A stretch of DNA of 37,601 nucleotides, taken from Cupriavidus sp. IDO. Its GTDB lineage: Bacteria; Pseudomonadota; Gammaproteobacteria; Burkholderiales; Burkholderiaceae. Below the pieces are notes generated by a model, which saw only the letters and a program-made list of their open reading frames with translations, made no database searches and was not told the DNA's origin. This document shows positions 8,653 to 15,935 of this stretch, one piece after another. Each line of letters begins with the position of its first letter. Positions within the stretch are counted from its first letter, which is position 1. The position numbers were made by a program, and so were the translations under genes. Where the stretch lies: positions 1 to 37,601 of the forward strand of contig NZ_JWMA01000049.1 in NCBI RefSeq assembly GCF_000812465.1. Direction: 5' to 3'.

Positions 8653-8915
8653 TGACTCGGTTTGGCAGCAGACCCGGGCCGCAAGTGCGACCGCCACCCG
8701 GTAGAGGGACCGGGTCGCGGCTGCGCGGCCCGGCTTGCAGGGCATCCGGCCTTTGCCGCTGCCATCGGCCGCCGGCGAAAGTGTCTGACAGATGCCTTCC
8801 CTCAGAACGTAGCAAGCCGCCGCGCCCGCTGCCTCATGCTTTTGGCGGAGAACCGCTCGCCAGATGGATGAGCCGCGCAGGCCAGGCCGGGCCCGCACGG
8901 CGCGCCTTCATCCTT

Positions 8916-9776
8916 TCAAGCAGCCTGGCAGGCACTGCCTGGCGCTTCGGCGCGGGGCCCGGACTTGCCGATCATCGGACCGGCCCAGTTGAGCGTGGCG
9001 CCCTTCTGCAAGGCGACGTATACCGCTTCACCCTTGTTGCGCACGTGCAGGCGCTGATAGAGCGTGCAGGCATGCGTCTTCGCCGTAGCCACCGAAATGT
9101 TCAGCATGCGGCTGACCGTCTTGATCGGGTAACCCCGCGCGAGCAGTGCCAGGACTTCGTACTGGCGCTCGGTAATGTTCAGCAGGTGTGCGCCCGCCGA
9201 GGGCGTCTCGATGTCGGTCACGTGGACCTGGAAATGGCGCTGGGGCGCCGGATGCGGGTTCTCGGCCACGATATCGCCAACCCCAGCGCGCAGTGCCACC
9301 ACGATCCCGGCATTGCCCTGGTCCGCCACCGCGGACACCGGCGAAAGCCCGACGGCGGACTCCGCCAGCGAGGCGCGCGCGGCGGCCTGGACCCGTGCAG
9401 GGAAGCACTCCCCGCCTGCCAGGACCAGCCGCACCGCGGCGTCAAGCGCATCGGCACTGCAGCTTTTAAGGACGCATCCACGTACCGGATCGGGCAGGCT
9501 TGTTCCCGGCGACACCAACGCCAGCTGGTCACTGAGAACGAGCACGCGCTGCGGCCGCAACCGGTGACACAGCTCGTCCAGCATCATCCAGCCGCTGGCC
9601 TGGTCGGCCGGCAGGCCGTAGATCAGCAGATCGGCATCGTACAGCCAGAGGTCCGAGTCGATCGGCGCGAGGGGGTCAATATCGATAAGATCGCCAGGGA
9701 TATGTGCTTGCGCCAGCAGATGGCGCAGACCCAGGCGCAGGAGGGGGTGAGGCTCGATCAAGAGGATGGTGGCCAT
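8916..9776 (-). CDS. LuxR/NarL-family regulator with atypical receiver domain
   Basis: The 286-residue product has an N-terminal receiver-like domain (MATILLIEPHPLLRLGLRHLL) and a C-terminal LuxR helix-turn-helix (LNITERQYEVLALLARGYPIKTVSRMLNISVATAKTHACTLYQRLHV). In the receiver the acidic pair is EP, and the usual phosphoacceptor position in LLIYGLP carries Tyr; the distal Lys (VLKS) remains. It is therefore probably regulated by something other than phosphotransfer. The ATG at 9776 is chosen because the receiver begins there and AGAGAG lies 5 nt upstream; the frame runs further to 9869. No histidine kinase is adjacent. The downstream orphan receiver at 8158-8652 may be its partner or a decayed copy. 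Confidence 0.8.
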   Translation of the reverse strand: MATILLIEPHPLLRLGLRHLLAQAHIPGDLIDIDPLAPIDSDLWLYDADLLIYGLPADQASGWMMLDELCHRLRPQRVLVLSDQLALVSPGTSLPDPVRGCVLKSCSADALDAAVRLVLAGGECFPARVQAAARASLAESAVGLSPVSAVADQGNAGIVVALRAGVGDIVAENPHPAPQRHFQVHVTDIETPSAGAHLLNITERQYEVLALLARGYPIKTVSRMLNISVATAKTHACTLYQRLHVRNKGEAVYVALQKGATLNWAGPMIGKSGPRAEAPGSACQAA

Positions 9777-10279
9777 GGCCGCTCTCTTTTTATTGCTGCA
9801 AGCGCGGACCCTGCGACAATCCACACCTGCTATCGGAAATGCCCCGCTATCTTGCGATTGCACTTCCATACGATCCGCCAGCGCTCCCGACCGCCATACA
9901 GCCTTCCCGTCAGGCTGCAGGTTCGGTCCTTCCCGTGGAGATGCCGGATCGCCCCGTTTTGCGTCTTGAGACGCTTATAAGTGAAAGACGTTTTAGATAC
10001 GACTGATATCAGATCTAAGATTTTCTAACTGCTGAACTGCAGCATATGAAACGCGTGCCGCGAATGCAAGGGGATGGTGCAGTGCGGCGGGTTTTCCCCA
10101 CCCCTGCTCTATCTGGGAGCATACGGAGCGGGCAAGACTTCGGGGAGTGCCTTTCCAGCGGAAACGCGCATAAAATTATCGGCATTGCATTTTCCTATGC
10201 ATTTCGGGCCGGATGAATTCTCGCTCGTTTCAAGTGCCTTATAAATCAATAAGTTAGCAATCCAAGGGAAACCCAGCCG
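9777..10279. other. AT-enriched intergenic region between divergent genes
   Basis: About 500 bp separate the leftward LuxR gene from the rightward recombinase-like gene. Two stretches (about 9965-10050 and 10165-10265) are clearly AT-richer than their surroundings and contain short palindromes such as CTGATATCAG and GCGTCTtgAGACGC. Promoters for both genes are expected here. No origin iteron or parS copy was found. Confidence 0.5.
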
Positions 10280-11860
10280 ATGGTGCCTGGAATGATGTCC
10301 GTCAGCCTCACGCGCAGCGAGTTCGCCGCGGTGCGCGCCTATGTTCAGGGCATGCCGGCAGCCATGGTGGTGCCCCGCTACCTGGCGGACGAGGCTGATG
10401 ACGACGACGCAGCCGCGGAGTCGTCGCTGCGGATCCTGCTCGCCTTGCGCGACCGGATGGTCCAGCTCGCGCACTTGCATGGACGCGAAGACCTGGCCGA
10501 GTTGCTGCTAGCAGGGCCGGGCCGCTCCAATCGCGGCATGGACCGGCGGGTGGACGCGCTGGCGGAACTCGAACGGCTCGGTACAGCGGCGCCACGCCCC
10601 CAGCACGGTGTTGAGCTGTGGTTTGCTCCGGCACTTGCGCGACGGTTGCGCAAGGCTGATGTTGTGACGCTTAATGAACTTTTAGGGCTTGCGAATCGGC
10701 GAGGCAATGCCTGGTGGCGGGCCGTCCCGCGCATTGGCGCGCTCGCCGGAGCCACCATCAACCGCTGGCTGGACGAAAACCGCGCCGCCATCCGCGACCA
10801 GGAGGGCAAGCCGCTGCTTGGCATGCATGTGGGCAACCGGACTCCGCTCGAGCAAGGCAGGCTGGGGCCGGAAATGCGCCAGCTGTTGCCACTGGAATGG
10901 ATGATCGGGGCACCCCCGGAAGCCACCGGCAGCGGCTGCCGGTTCAGCCAGGGGGTCCGGGTCGTCAACGACTGGCTGCGCGCGGCCGCCGGCGGCAAAG
11001 GCAGTACGTTCGCGGCCTACCGCAAGGAGGCGGAACGGCTGCTGCTCTGGGCCGCGCTGGAGCGCCAGAAGGCCCTCTCCCAACTGAACCTGGACGATCG
11101 CCAGGCCTACCTGGCGTTCCTGGCGCAGCCCGAACCGGCGAACCGCTGGTGCGGACCGCGCGCGCCGCGGCGGCTCGCCGCGTGGCGCCCGCTGACGGGC
11201 CCGCTCGGCCCGGCCAGCGTCCGGCACAGCATGCGGGTGCTTGCCGCCCTCTTCCGGTGGATGCACGGCAACGGGCATCCCAGCGCGTCGCTATGGCGGG
11301 CGGAAGCTCCGGTGGGATCTGATAAATCGATAGCGGATTCCGGGCAGCCCGGACGATCCGCCATGACGGACGACAAGCTGGCGCCCTTCTTATCGTGGCT
11401 GGAAATCCTGGCCAGTGACAGTGGTGGCCATCGCTACCGGACAGCGCATGCTGCAATCCTGCTGCTGCGGGAGCATCGGCTTACGCTGGACCGCCTCACA
11501 TCGGTCACGCGACGTTCGCTGGCCTCGCTCGCTGGGCTGGCGGAAGGCTCAGGGGATGGCACGGACGGGAACTCGATGGACAAGACACAGGGCCTGGGCA
11601 CCGAGACGCGACACGCGCTTATCCGACATTGGAACGACCGCAATCTGCGGTGGGATGACGCGGGCACCGAGGATGCCTCGCTGATCGGTCCGCCCTGCGC
11701 TCCGCCGACGGCACGGGCGCGCCGCAAGCAGGCCGCGCGGCCGCGCGACGGCTATTCGGTGCGCGGGCTCCATGCGCTGCTAGCCGCGATGCTTGAGCGT
11801 TACCGGGAGATGCGTGATCCGGATTTTGCGGCCCGGTCGCCGCGCGACCTGCTGGCCTGA
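10280..11860 (+). CDS. Tyrosine-recombinase-like protein lacking recognisable catalytic residues
   Basis: The 526-residue product begins with a region like the phage-integrase N-terminal domain DUF3701 (SLTRSEFAAVRAYVQGMPAAMVVPRYL). A middle domain resembles the SAM-like core-binding domain of tyrosine recombinases (RVVNDWLRAAAGGKGSTFAAYRKEAERLLLWAALERQKAL...VRHSMRVLAALFRWM). The catalytic domain looks eroded: the first arginine motif is not recognisable (LLLREHRLTLDRLTSVTRRSL), and the protein ends at ARSPRDLLA, where a His-x-x-Arg helix, the last His/Trp and the nucleophilic Tyr would follow. It is likely a DNA-binding protein without recombinase activity. It converges on parB. AAGGG lies about 11 nt before the chosen ATG; codons at 10292 or 10295 are alternatives. 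Confidence 0.7.
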   Translation: MVPGMMSVSLTRSEFAAVRAYVQGMPAAMVVPRYLADEADDDDAAAESSLRILLALRDRMVQLAHLHGREDLAELLLAGPGRSNRGMDRRVDALAELERLGTAAPRPQHGVELWFAPALARRLRKADVVTLNELLGLANRRGNAWWRAVPRIGALAGATINRWLDENRAAIRDQEGKPLLGMHVGNRTPLEQGRLGPEMRQLLPLEWMIGAPPEATGSGCRFSQGVRVVNDWLRAAAGGKGSTFAAYRKEAERLLLWAALERQKALSQLNLDDRQAYLAFLAQPEPANRWCGPRAPRRLAAWRPLTGPLGPASVRHSMRVLAALFRWMHGNGHPSASLWRAEAPVGSDKSIADSGQPGRSAMTDDKLAPFLSWLEILASDSGGHRYRTAHAAILLLREHRLTLDRLTSVTRRSLASLAGLAEGSGDGTDGNSMDKTQGLGTETRHALIRHWNDRNLRWDDAGTEDASLIGPPCAPPTARARRKQAARPRDGYSVRGLHALLAAMLERYREMRDPDFAARSPRDLLA

Positions 11861-11866
11861 GCTGGT

Positions 11867-11889
11867 CGGAGGCAGCCTTGCCGCCTCCG
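11867..11889. terminator. Hairpin between convergent recombinase-like gene and parB
   Basis: CGGAGGC (11867-11873) pairs with GCCTCCG (11883-11889) in the 47-bp gap between the two convergent genes. It has no T-run on either side, so termination efficiency is uncertain. Confidence 0.5.
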
Positions 11890-11907
11890 CACCATTGAGC
11901 GCCAGGC

Positions 11908-12924
11908 TCAGAGCAACGTCTTGTCCAGCCCGAAGCGGGCCTTGAGCGCCTCGACCAGCGCCTCGCGAGCGCTGCGGTCGGCCAGCTGGACGTCCAGCAT
12001 GACGCGGCCGGAGTCCCATTCCTTGATGGTCCCCAGCAATTGGCCCGCATCGGTGCGGATCTTGTACTGGCGGCTGATCTCCTTGACCTTGCGGGCCTTG
12101 CCCTCCTGCGCCTGCTTGCGGATCGCCTCGACTTCCCGGCTGGACAAGCCGTCGGTCATGATCCGGGTGGCGAGATCGCGGGTGCGGTCTTCGCCGGCCA
12201 GCTTGAAATAGAGCGTCAGCTCGTAGCCGGCGGCGATCCCGATGGCGCTAGGACGCTCACGCATTACCCCCAGGACCGACTCGGGCAGACGCAGCAAGGC
12301 CAGCGTCTTGTTCACCGTACCGGCGGACATGCCGGTCAGCTCGCAGATGTCTTCTTCCTTCTGAACCTTGCCCTCATCCAGCAGCTGGCGCCAGGCGATG
12401 GCGTTGTCGAGTGCGGACTGGTCCGATCGCTGCTCGTTCAGCATGAACGAGAGGCGATAGAAGTCGAGATCGCTGAGATCGCTCTCGACAAAACATTCCA
12501 TCTCGAGCTTCCCGGCCGATGCCAGGGCGCGCTTGCGATAGTGTCCGTCGATCAGGATGTAGTGACCGAGGCGCGTGGGATCCGGAGCGGCAAGGCCCGG
12601 GGTCTTCTGCCCGTGCGTGGCAATCGACGCCGCACGTTCCTGCACCACGGCCGGATCGTAGATGCGGCGGGCATTGAGCGGGTTGTCGTGCAGCTGCGCG
12701 ATTGGAATCCTGATCAACTGCCGACCGGACACGGGATCGTTGAGACTTTCAGCGCTGAAAGCGGCGATCGGTTCGGACGCCGGCCGGCCCTGCAGCAGGC
12801 CATGCGGGTGTTGGGAAATGGCAGCCTCTGCCCGCGCAAAGCGGTCGATGGAGTCGCTGCGGTTCTTCTCGGCCGCCATGCCGGCCAGCATGCCGGCCTT
12901 CAGGCTCTTCAGTTTTGTAGCCAT
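11908..12924 (-). CDS. parB: ParB-family partition protein
   Basis: This is the centromere-binding partner of ParA that segregates the replicon. The 338-residue product has an N-terminal ParB nuclease/CTPase-type domain (IRIPIAQLHDNPLNARRIYD near 70-90, then GHYILIDGHYRKRALASAG, the counterpart of the GERR nucleotide motif) and a central helix-turn-helix region (EDICELTGMSAGTVNKTLALLRLPESV). A C-terminal basic/dimerisation part follows. The ATG at 12924 lies 2 nt after the parA stop, so the genes form one leftward operon. A perfect copy of the candidate parS lies inside the coding sequence at 12746-12761 (codons for FSAES). Sequence and position next to parA and repA make the call secure. Confidence 0.95.
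   Translation of the reverse strand: MATKLKSLKAGMLAGMAAEKNRSDSIDRFARAEAAISQHPHGLLQGRPASEPIAAFSAESLNDPVSGRQLIRIPIAQLHDNPLNARRIYDPAVVQERAASIATHGQKTPGLAAPDPTRLGHYILIDGHYRKRALASAGKLEMECFVESDLSDLDFYRLSFMLNEQRSDQSALDNAIAWRQLLDEGKVQKEEDICELTGMSAGTVNKTLALLRLPESVLGVMRERPSAIGIAAGYELTLYFKLAGEDRTRDLATRIMTDGLSSREVEAIRKQAQEGKARKVKEISRQYKIRTDAGQLLGTIKEWDSGRVMLDVQLADRSAREALVEALKARFGLDKTLL
12746..12761. promoter_or_regulatory. parS: Candidate parS site inside parB
   Basis: CTTTCAGCGCTGAAAG is a perfect 16-bp palindrome identical to the copy upstream of parA at 13597-13612. Two identical copies within 0.9 kb, in and next to parAB, are strong evidence that this is the ParB-binding centromere sequence. Binding itself is inference. 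Confidence 0.8.
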
Positions 12925-12926
12925 GC

Positions 12927-13586
12927 CTATTGCTCTATCAAAGACAACACTTCATCTACCATCATGTCCACCTCCTGCACCGCTTCGCGTGCGCCCGCGA
13001 CACCGTGGACGGTGCAGCCGATCGCCTGGCATTCCCGAAACGCCGATCGGGAGCCGATCATGGAATTCAGAAGTGGCACATCGCCGTCGTCGCCAAGGAT
13101 TTCGATGGCCTGGCGCGCAATGGATACCCGCCGCTGGACCATATTGGCCATCACGCGAATCAGGAGCGTTTCGTTCTGGACTTGCGCATGCTGGGCCAGC
13201 GTCTTCGCCGCAACGGCAGCCCAGAGGTCGGGAGGCGACGGCACCACAGGAATGATCGCGAGATCGGAAATCAGCAGCGCGCTCGAAGGCGCTGCCGAAT
13301 GCACGGCAGGCGGGCAGTCAACGACGATGTAATCGTAATCCTGAACAAATTTACGGACTTCGCGATGCATGGCGCCACCGGACGGCGCCAGGCCAATCAC
13401 CGATGCCGGAAACGGCCGCTCGTCGCTTGCCTGCGCCGCCCAGCGGGTAGCCGTGCCCTGTTCATCCATATCGACCAGCATGGACCGGGCACCGCGCAGC
13501 CCCAATGTTCCGGCGAGGTGCATGCTCACCGTAGTCTTGCCGCAACCGCCTTTCTGGTTAAAGACTGTGATGATTTTCGCTGCCAC
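12927..13586 (-). CDS. parA: ParA-family partition ATPase
   Basis: This is a Walker-type ATPase that drives segregation with ParB. The 219-residue product starts VAAKIITVFNQKGGCGKTTVS, with the deviant Walker A KGGCGKTT, Walker A' (MLVDMDEQGTATRW) and Walker B (YIVVDCPPA). It lacks an N-terminal helix-turn-helix, like the short plasmid-type ParA proteins. The GTG at 13586 is chosen because AGAGAGG lies 5 nt upstream and the family core begins there. A longer frame to 13643 would read through the parS palindrome. It is first in the parAB operon, with a 2-nt gap to parB. The parS copy 10 nt upstream of the start and the promoter at 13633-13661 suggest autoregulation. Confidence 0.95.
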   Translation of the reverse strand: MAAKIITVFNQKGGCGKTTVSMHLAGTLGLRGARSMLVDMDEQGTATRWAAQASDERPFPASVIGLAPSGGAMHREVRKFVQDYDYIVVDCPPAVHSAAPSSALLISDLAIIPVVPSPPDLWAAVAAKTLAQHAQVQNETLLIRVMANMVQRRVSIARQAIEILGDDGDVPLLNSMIGSRSAFRECQAIGCTVHGVAGAREAVQEVDMMVDEVLSLIEQ

Positions 13587-13596
13587 TACGACCTCT

Positions 13597-13612
13597 CTTT
13601 CAGCGCTGAAAG
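13597..13612. promoter_or_regulatory. parS: Candidate parS/operator upstream of parA
   Basis: This second perfect CTTTCAGCGCTGAAAG copy lies between the predicted parA -10 element (13633-13638) and the ribosome site. ParB bound here could partition the replicon and also block the parAB transcript. Confidence 0.8.
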
Positions 13613-13632
13613 CGCGGTTGACCTTAGGCGCC

Positions 13633-13661
13633 ACTTTAGCCAATTAAAGGTGACGTATCAA
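13633..13661 (-). promoter_or_regulatory. Predicted sigma-70 promoter of parAB
   Basis: On the minus strand TTGATA (13661-13656) and TAAAGT (13638-13633) are separated by 17 nt. The -35 matches consensus at 5 of 6 positions and the -10 at 4 of 6. The start site would fall around 13626, upstream of the parS copy. Confidence 0.55.
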
Positions 13662-13743
13662 CCGGTTTCTATTTCTTTGAAATTTATGAAAGTGATGCGA
13701 GATCGCGCATTTCCCGCGTTCCTCGCGGTCTTGATATTTCCGC

Positions 13744-13773
13744 TTGAAATGCGGCAGGAAATCCGCCTAAAGT
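13744..13773 (+). promoter_or_regulatory. Possible promoter of the first cold-shock gene
   Basis: TTGAAA (13744-13749) and TAAAGT (13768-13773) lie 18 nt apart. A start near 13780 would give a 5' leader of about 170 nt, typical of cspA-type genes. The leader contains short stems such as GTGCG/CGCAC near 13790. Confidence 0.4.
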
Positions 13774-13951
13774 ATGAGTAGTGCGCTATACGACGCACAT
13801 GACACACCAGAACAAACTGGTTATGATGCGCCCTACAGTCGAGTCAAGTCGTGTCAACCTCGTCGGCTTCCGTTCGGTATCTACGAGAATTCAACGTGCT
13901 TGAACGGTTGTTTGCGTTGTGTACAAGAACTTGCTTCGAAAGGAAATTCCT

Positions 13952-14155
13952 ATGGCAACCGGTACGGTCAAGTGGTTCAATGAAACCAAGGGTTTTGGCT
14001 TCATTACCCCGGATGATGGCGGTGCGGATCTGTTCGCCCACTTCTCCGAAATTCAGGGTTCGGGTTTCAAGACCCTGAAGGATGGTCAGCGCGTGACGTT
14101 CGAAGTGAAGCAAGGTCCCAAGGGCCTGCAGGCATCGGCCATCAAGCCCGCCTGA
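13952..14155 (+). CDS. CspA-family cold-shock protein
   Basis: The 67-residue single cold-shock domain ([20 protein letters not shown]) carries both RNA-binding motifs: RNP1, here KGFGFI, and RNP2-like DLFAHFSEI. It should act as a cytoplasmic RNA chaperone or antiterminator. AAGGA lies about 8 nt before the ATG. The product is nearly the same length and sequence as the second cold-shock protein at 16994-17197; the two genes flank repA and the iteron field. A strong terminator follows at 14207-14246. The long upstream leader fits post-transcriptional temperature control. Confidence 0.95.
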   Translation: MATGTVKWFNETKGFGFITPDDGGADLFAHFSEIQGSGFKTLKDGQRVTFEVKQGPKGLQASAIKPA

Positions 14156-14206
14156 TTCACGGTAATCGTCATCGGCCTGCCGCAGACTGAGGTCGATGGC
14201 AGGACC

Positions 14207-14246
14207 AAAAAAGAAAAGGCAAGCATTGCGCTTGCCTTTTCTTTTT
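14207..14246 (+). terminator. Rho-independent terminator of the first cold-shock gene
   Basis: A 16-bp stem, AAAAGAAAAGGCAAGC against GCTTGCCTTTTCTTTT, encloses an ATTGC loop and ends in a T-run. The A-rich left arm makes it potentially bidirectional, which would also serve the leftward repA transcript ending at 14331. Confidence 0.9.
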
Positions 14247-14330
14247 ACCCGGCACCTTTTTGCCCGGCGGGCCACGGCCTGGACAGCACAACAGGCCAGC
14301 GTGGCGTCCCAACGAGCCGGTGCCAGTCAG

Positions 14331-15425
14331 TCAGCCAAGCTTGCGGACACTGGTACGCGACGGCTGGAGAATCAGCGCCTTTGACGAATCCGCGTCCACC
14401 TTTGCTCCCGGATAGACCACCAGCACGTCCTTGAGCGCCTTGCGGAACAGCGCGCGGAATTTCCGCTCGCTCTCAGTCTCCGTACCGAACTGCATCTGCA
14501 ACGCTTCCCACGGGATCTCCGTGCGGCGCTGGATGGTGAAGAACCGGTAGGTCAGCCACGAGTAAACGTCGAGCGCGAAGGGCGATTGCTTCAGGGCTTT
14601 CAGCGCCCGCATATCGACTGGCACTGGCCGGTTGACGAGCTCGTTGAAAAACGGCTCGGACAACACCACAAAGCTCTCGAACATGGAGCCCTGGCCAGGC
14701 TGCATGGGATCCCACCAGGTCGACAACTGGTCGGCGAGCAGATAGCCCACGCGGTCGATCGACAGCGGCTCGTGGTTCGGGTTCTGGTTCTGACTCGGCG
14801 TTGACTTGTTCTGCACAATGGCGATCGTCGCCGAGAACAGCCGGATCATCTGCTGGCGCACCAGCGTCATCGTCCCCCGCTTGCCGCCGGTGGCCATCGG
14901 GATGCCGAGGTTGTACATGAACTCGGACAGCGAATTGCCCAGCGAGATGCGGCGGTCCTCCACCGTGCCGGTAAACTCGCCCCGCTTCTTTTTCGCCATG
15001 ATCTCCTTGCCGATCCAGGCAAGCATCAGCCTCGGGTAGGAGCCATAGGGATATCCGAGCGAAACCGTTTCCGAAACCAGCTTCTGGCGTCCGTTGCTGG
15101 CCCGCTCCGAGCGCTGTTGCGTGAAATAGCCGGGCTGGATCATCAGCGAAATATTTCCGCTGGTGCGCGTCCATACCGGCGGCGCGCCCTTGGGTGCGCG
15201 ATAAGGCAAGGTGACCTGAACGCTGGCGCGACTCAGGAAGCCGACTTCGCCGCTATGCCAGGCGTCCTCGCGCTCCATGGCCTGGGCCTCGTCGAACAGG
15301 CGCTGGAATTTCTCGGACGGAACCAGATTGTTCTCGTTGCCGGGAACAATGATGCGGGAAGGCTCGCCATCCAGATCCAGGATGGTGCGATCCCCCGCTA
15401 CGGCCGGGGAACGTTTGATGGGCAT
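14331..15425 (-). CDS. repA: Plasmid-type replication initiator RepA
   Basis: This is the iteron-binding initiator of the second replicon. The 364-residue product matches the RepA_C-type plasmid initiator family as I know it: VSLGYPYGSYPRLMLAWIG, ISLGNSLSEFMYNLGI, ATGGKRGTMTLVRQQMIRLF, FVVLSEPFFNELVNRPVPV and SPFALDVYSWLTYRFF. The frame is open to 15605, but residues before the ATG at 15425 look non-coding and would translate an iteron. That ATG has no clear ribosome site. It lies 16 nt after the stop of a 17-codon ORF with a good one, so translation may be coupled. The gene reads away from the iteron field immediately upstream. Confidence 0.93.
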   Translation of the reverse strand: MPIKRSPAVAGDRTILDLDGEPSRIIVPGNENNLVPSEKFQRLFDEAQAMEREDAWHSGEVGFLSRASVQVTLPYRAPKGAPPVWTRTSGNISLMIQPGYFTQQRSERASNGRQKLVSETVSLGYPYGSYPRLMLAWIGKEIMAKKKRGEFTGTVEDRRISLGNSLSEFMYNLGIPMATGGKRGTMTLVRQQMIRLFSATIAIVQNKSTPSQNQNPNHEPLSIDRVGYLLADQLSTWWDPMQPGQGSMFESFVVLSEPFFNELVNRPVPVDMRALKALKQSPFALDVYSWLTYRFFTIQRRTEIPWEALQMQFGTETESERKFRALFRKALKDVLVVYPGAKVDADSSKALILQPSRTSVRKLG

Positions 15426-15441
15426 ATTGGTGTGCTTCGGA

Positions 15442-15495
15442 TTACCCGCCTTTGTACTCGATGCCGCCAGCGTTGTCACGCAGAAACGGGTACAT
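15442..15495 (-). CDS. Putative 17-residue leader peptide upstream of repA
   Basis: AGGAG with 8-nt spacing precedes an ATG at 15495 that encodes MYPFLRDNAGGIEYKGG and stops with TAA at 15444-15442, 16 nt before the repA ATG. It is in a different frame from repA. Codons 2-6 (YPFLR) are written by an origin iteron (15479-15495). By analogy with tap-repA coupling in IncFII plasmids, ribosomes finishing this ORF could reinitiate at repA, and RepA bound to the iteron could shut the unit off. The coupling is inference; the ORF and ribosome site are seen. Confidence 0.5.
   Translation of the reverse strand: MYPFLRDNAGGIEYKGG
15479..15495 (-). repeat. Iteron copy overlapping the repA leader ORF start
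   Basis: CGCAGAAACGGGTACAT is the reverse complement of the iteron core GTACCCGTTTCTGCG, with the first ATG of the leader ORF at its edge. It is placed ideally for RepA to repress its own gene. It is inverted relative to most origin copies. Confidence 0.75.
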
Positions 15496-15831
15496 GAGGG
15501 ATTCTCCTGCATGCCATCTGGGTTGCAGGCTGTGGATCCAATGACTGGCAGCTGGGTTGCGGGCGGTGGGCAACCCGGCAGGGTTGTCCACGGTTCGCAA
15601 CTCATCAGCTACAAGTAAACGATACCAATATGGGTTAACTACTCGTAAACCGTATACGTGCAGTAAAGCGTGTTGATTCGTAAGGGAAAAACAGGCGTCC
15701 GCGAACCCGATTCTGCGGCGGATCGTACTCGATTCTGCGAAGCACCGAACCTGAATCTGCGCAAGGCCGAACCTGTTTCAGCGCGTGGCCTGAACCGGTT
15801 TCTGCGGGGATAACCTTGGCAATGCACAGGC

Positions 15832-15840
15832 TTGTCCACA
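15832..15840 (+). promoter_or_regulatory. DnaA-box-like nonamer
   Basis: TTGTCCACA differs from the TTATCCACA consensus at one position and lies between iterons. A similar site is at 15584-15592 (TTGTCCACG). Confidence 0.5.
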
Positions 15841-15926
15841 GCGCAAAGGGCCCAAAGCGTACCCGATTCTGCGAAGGACACCCGGTTTACTGCAATTTTC
15901 GGCGAATGCATCGGCCGATCCCGGAC

Positions 15927-15935
15927 TTATCCACG
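15927..15935 (+). promoter_or_regulatory. DnaA-box-like nonamer overlapping an iteron
   Basis: TTATCCACG matches the DnaA consensus at 8 of 9 positions. Its last three bases are shared with the inverted iteron at 15933-15950, so DnaA and RepA could compete or cooperate here. Confidence 0.55.

Noticed and set aside
14597..14612. Possible extra parS copy in repA (CTTTCAGCGCCCGCAT)
   Set aside because: Only the left half and centre match; the right arm is absent, so the palindrome is lost.
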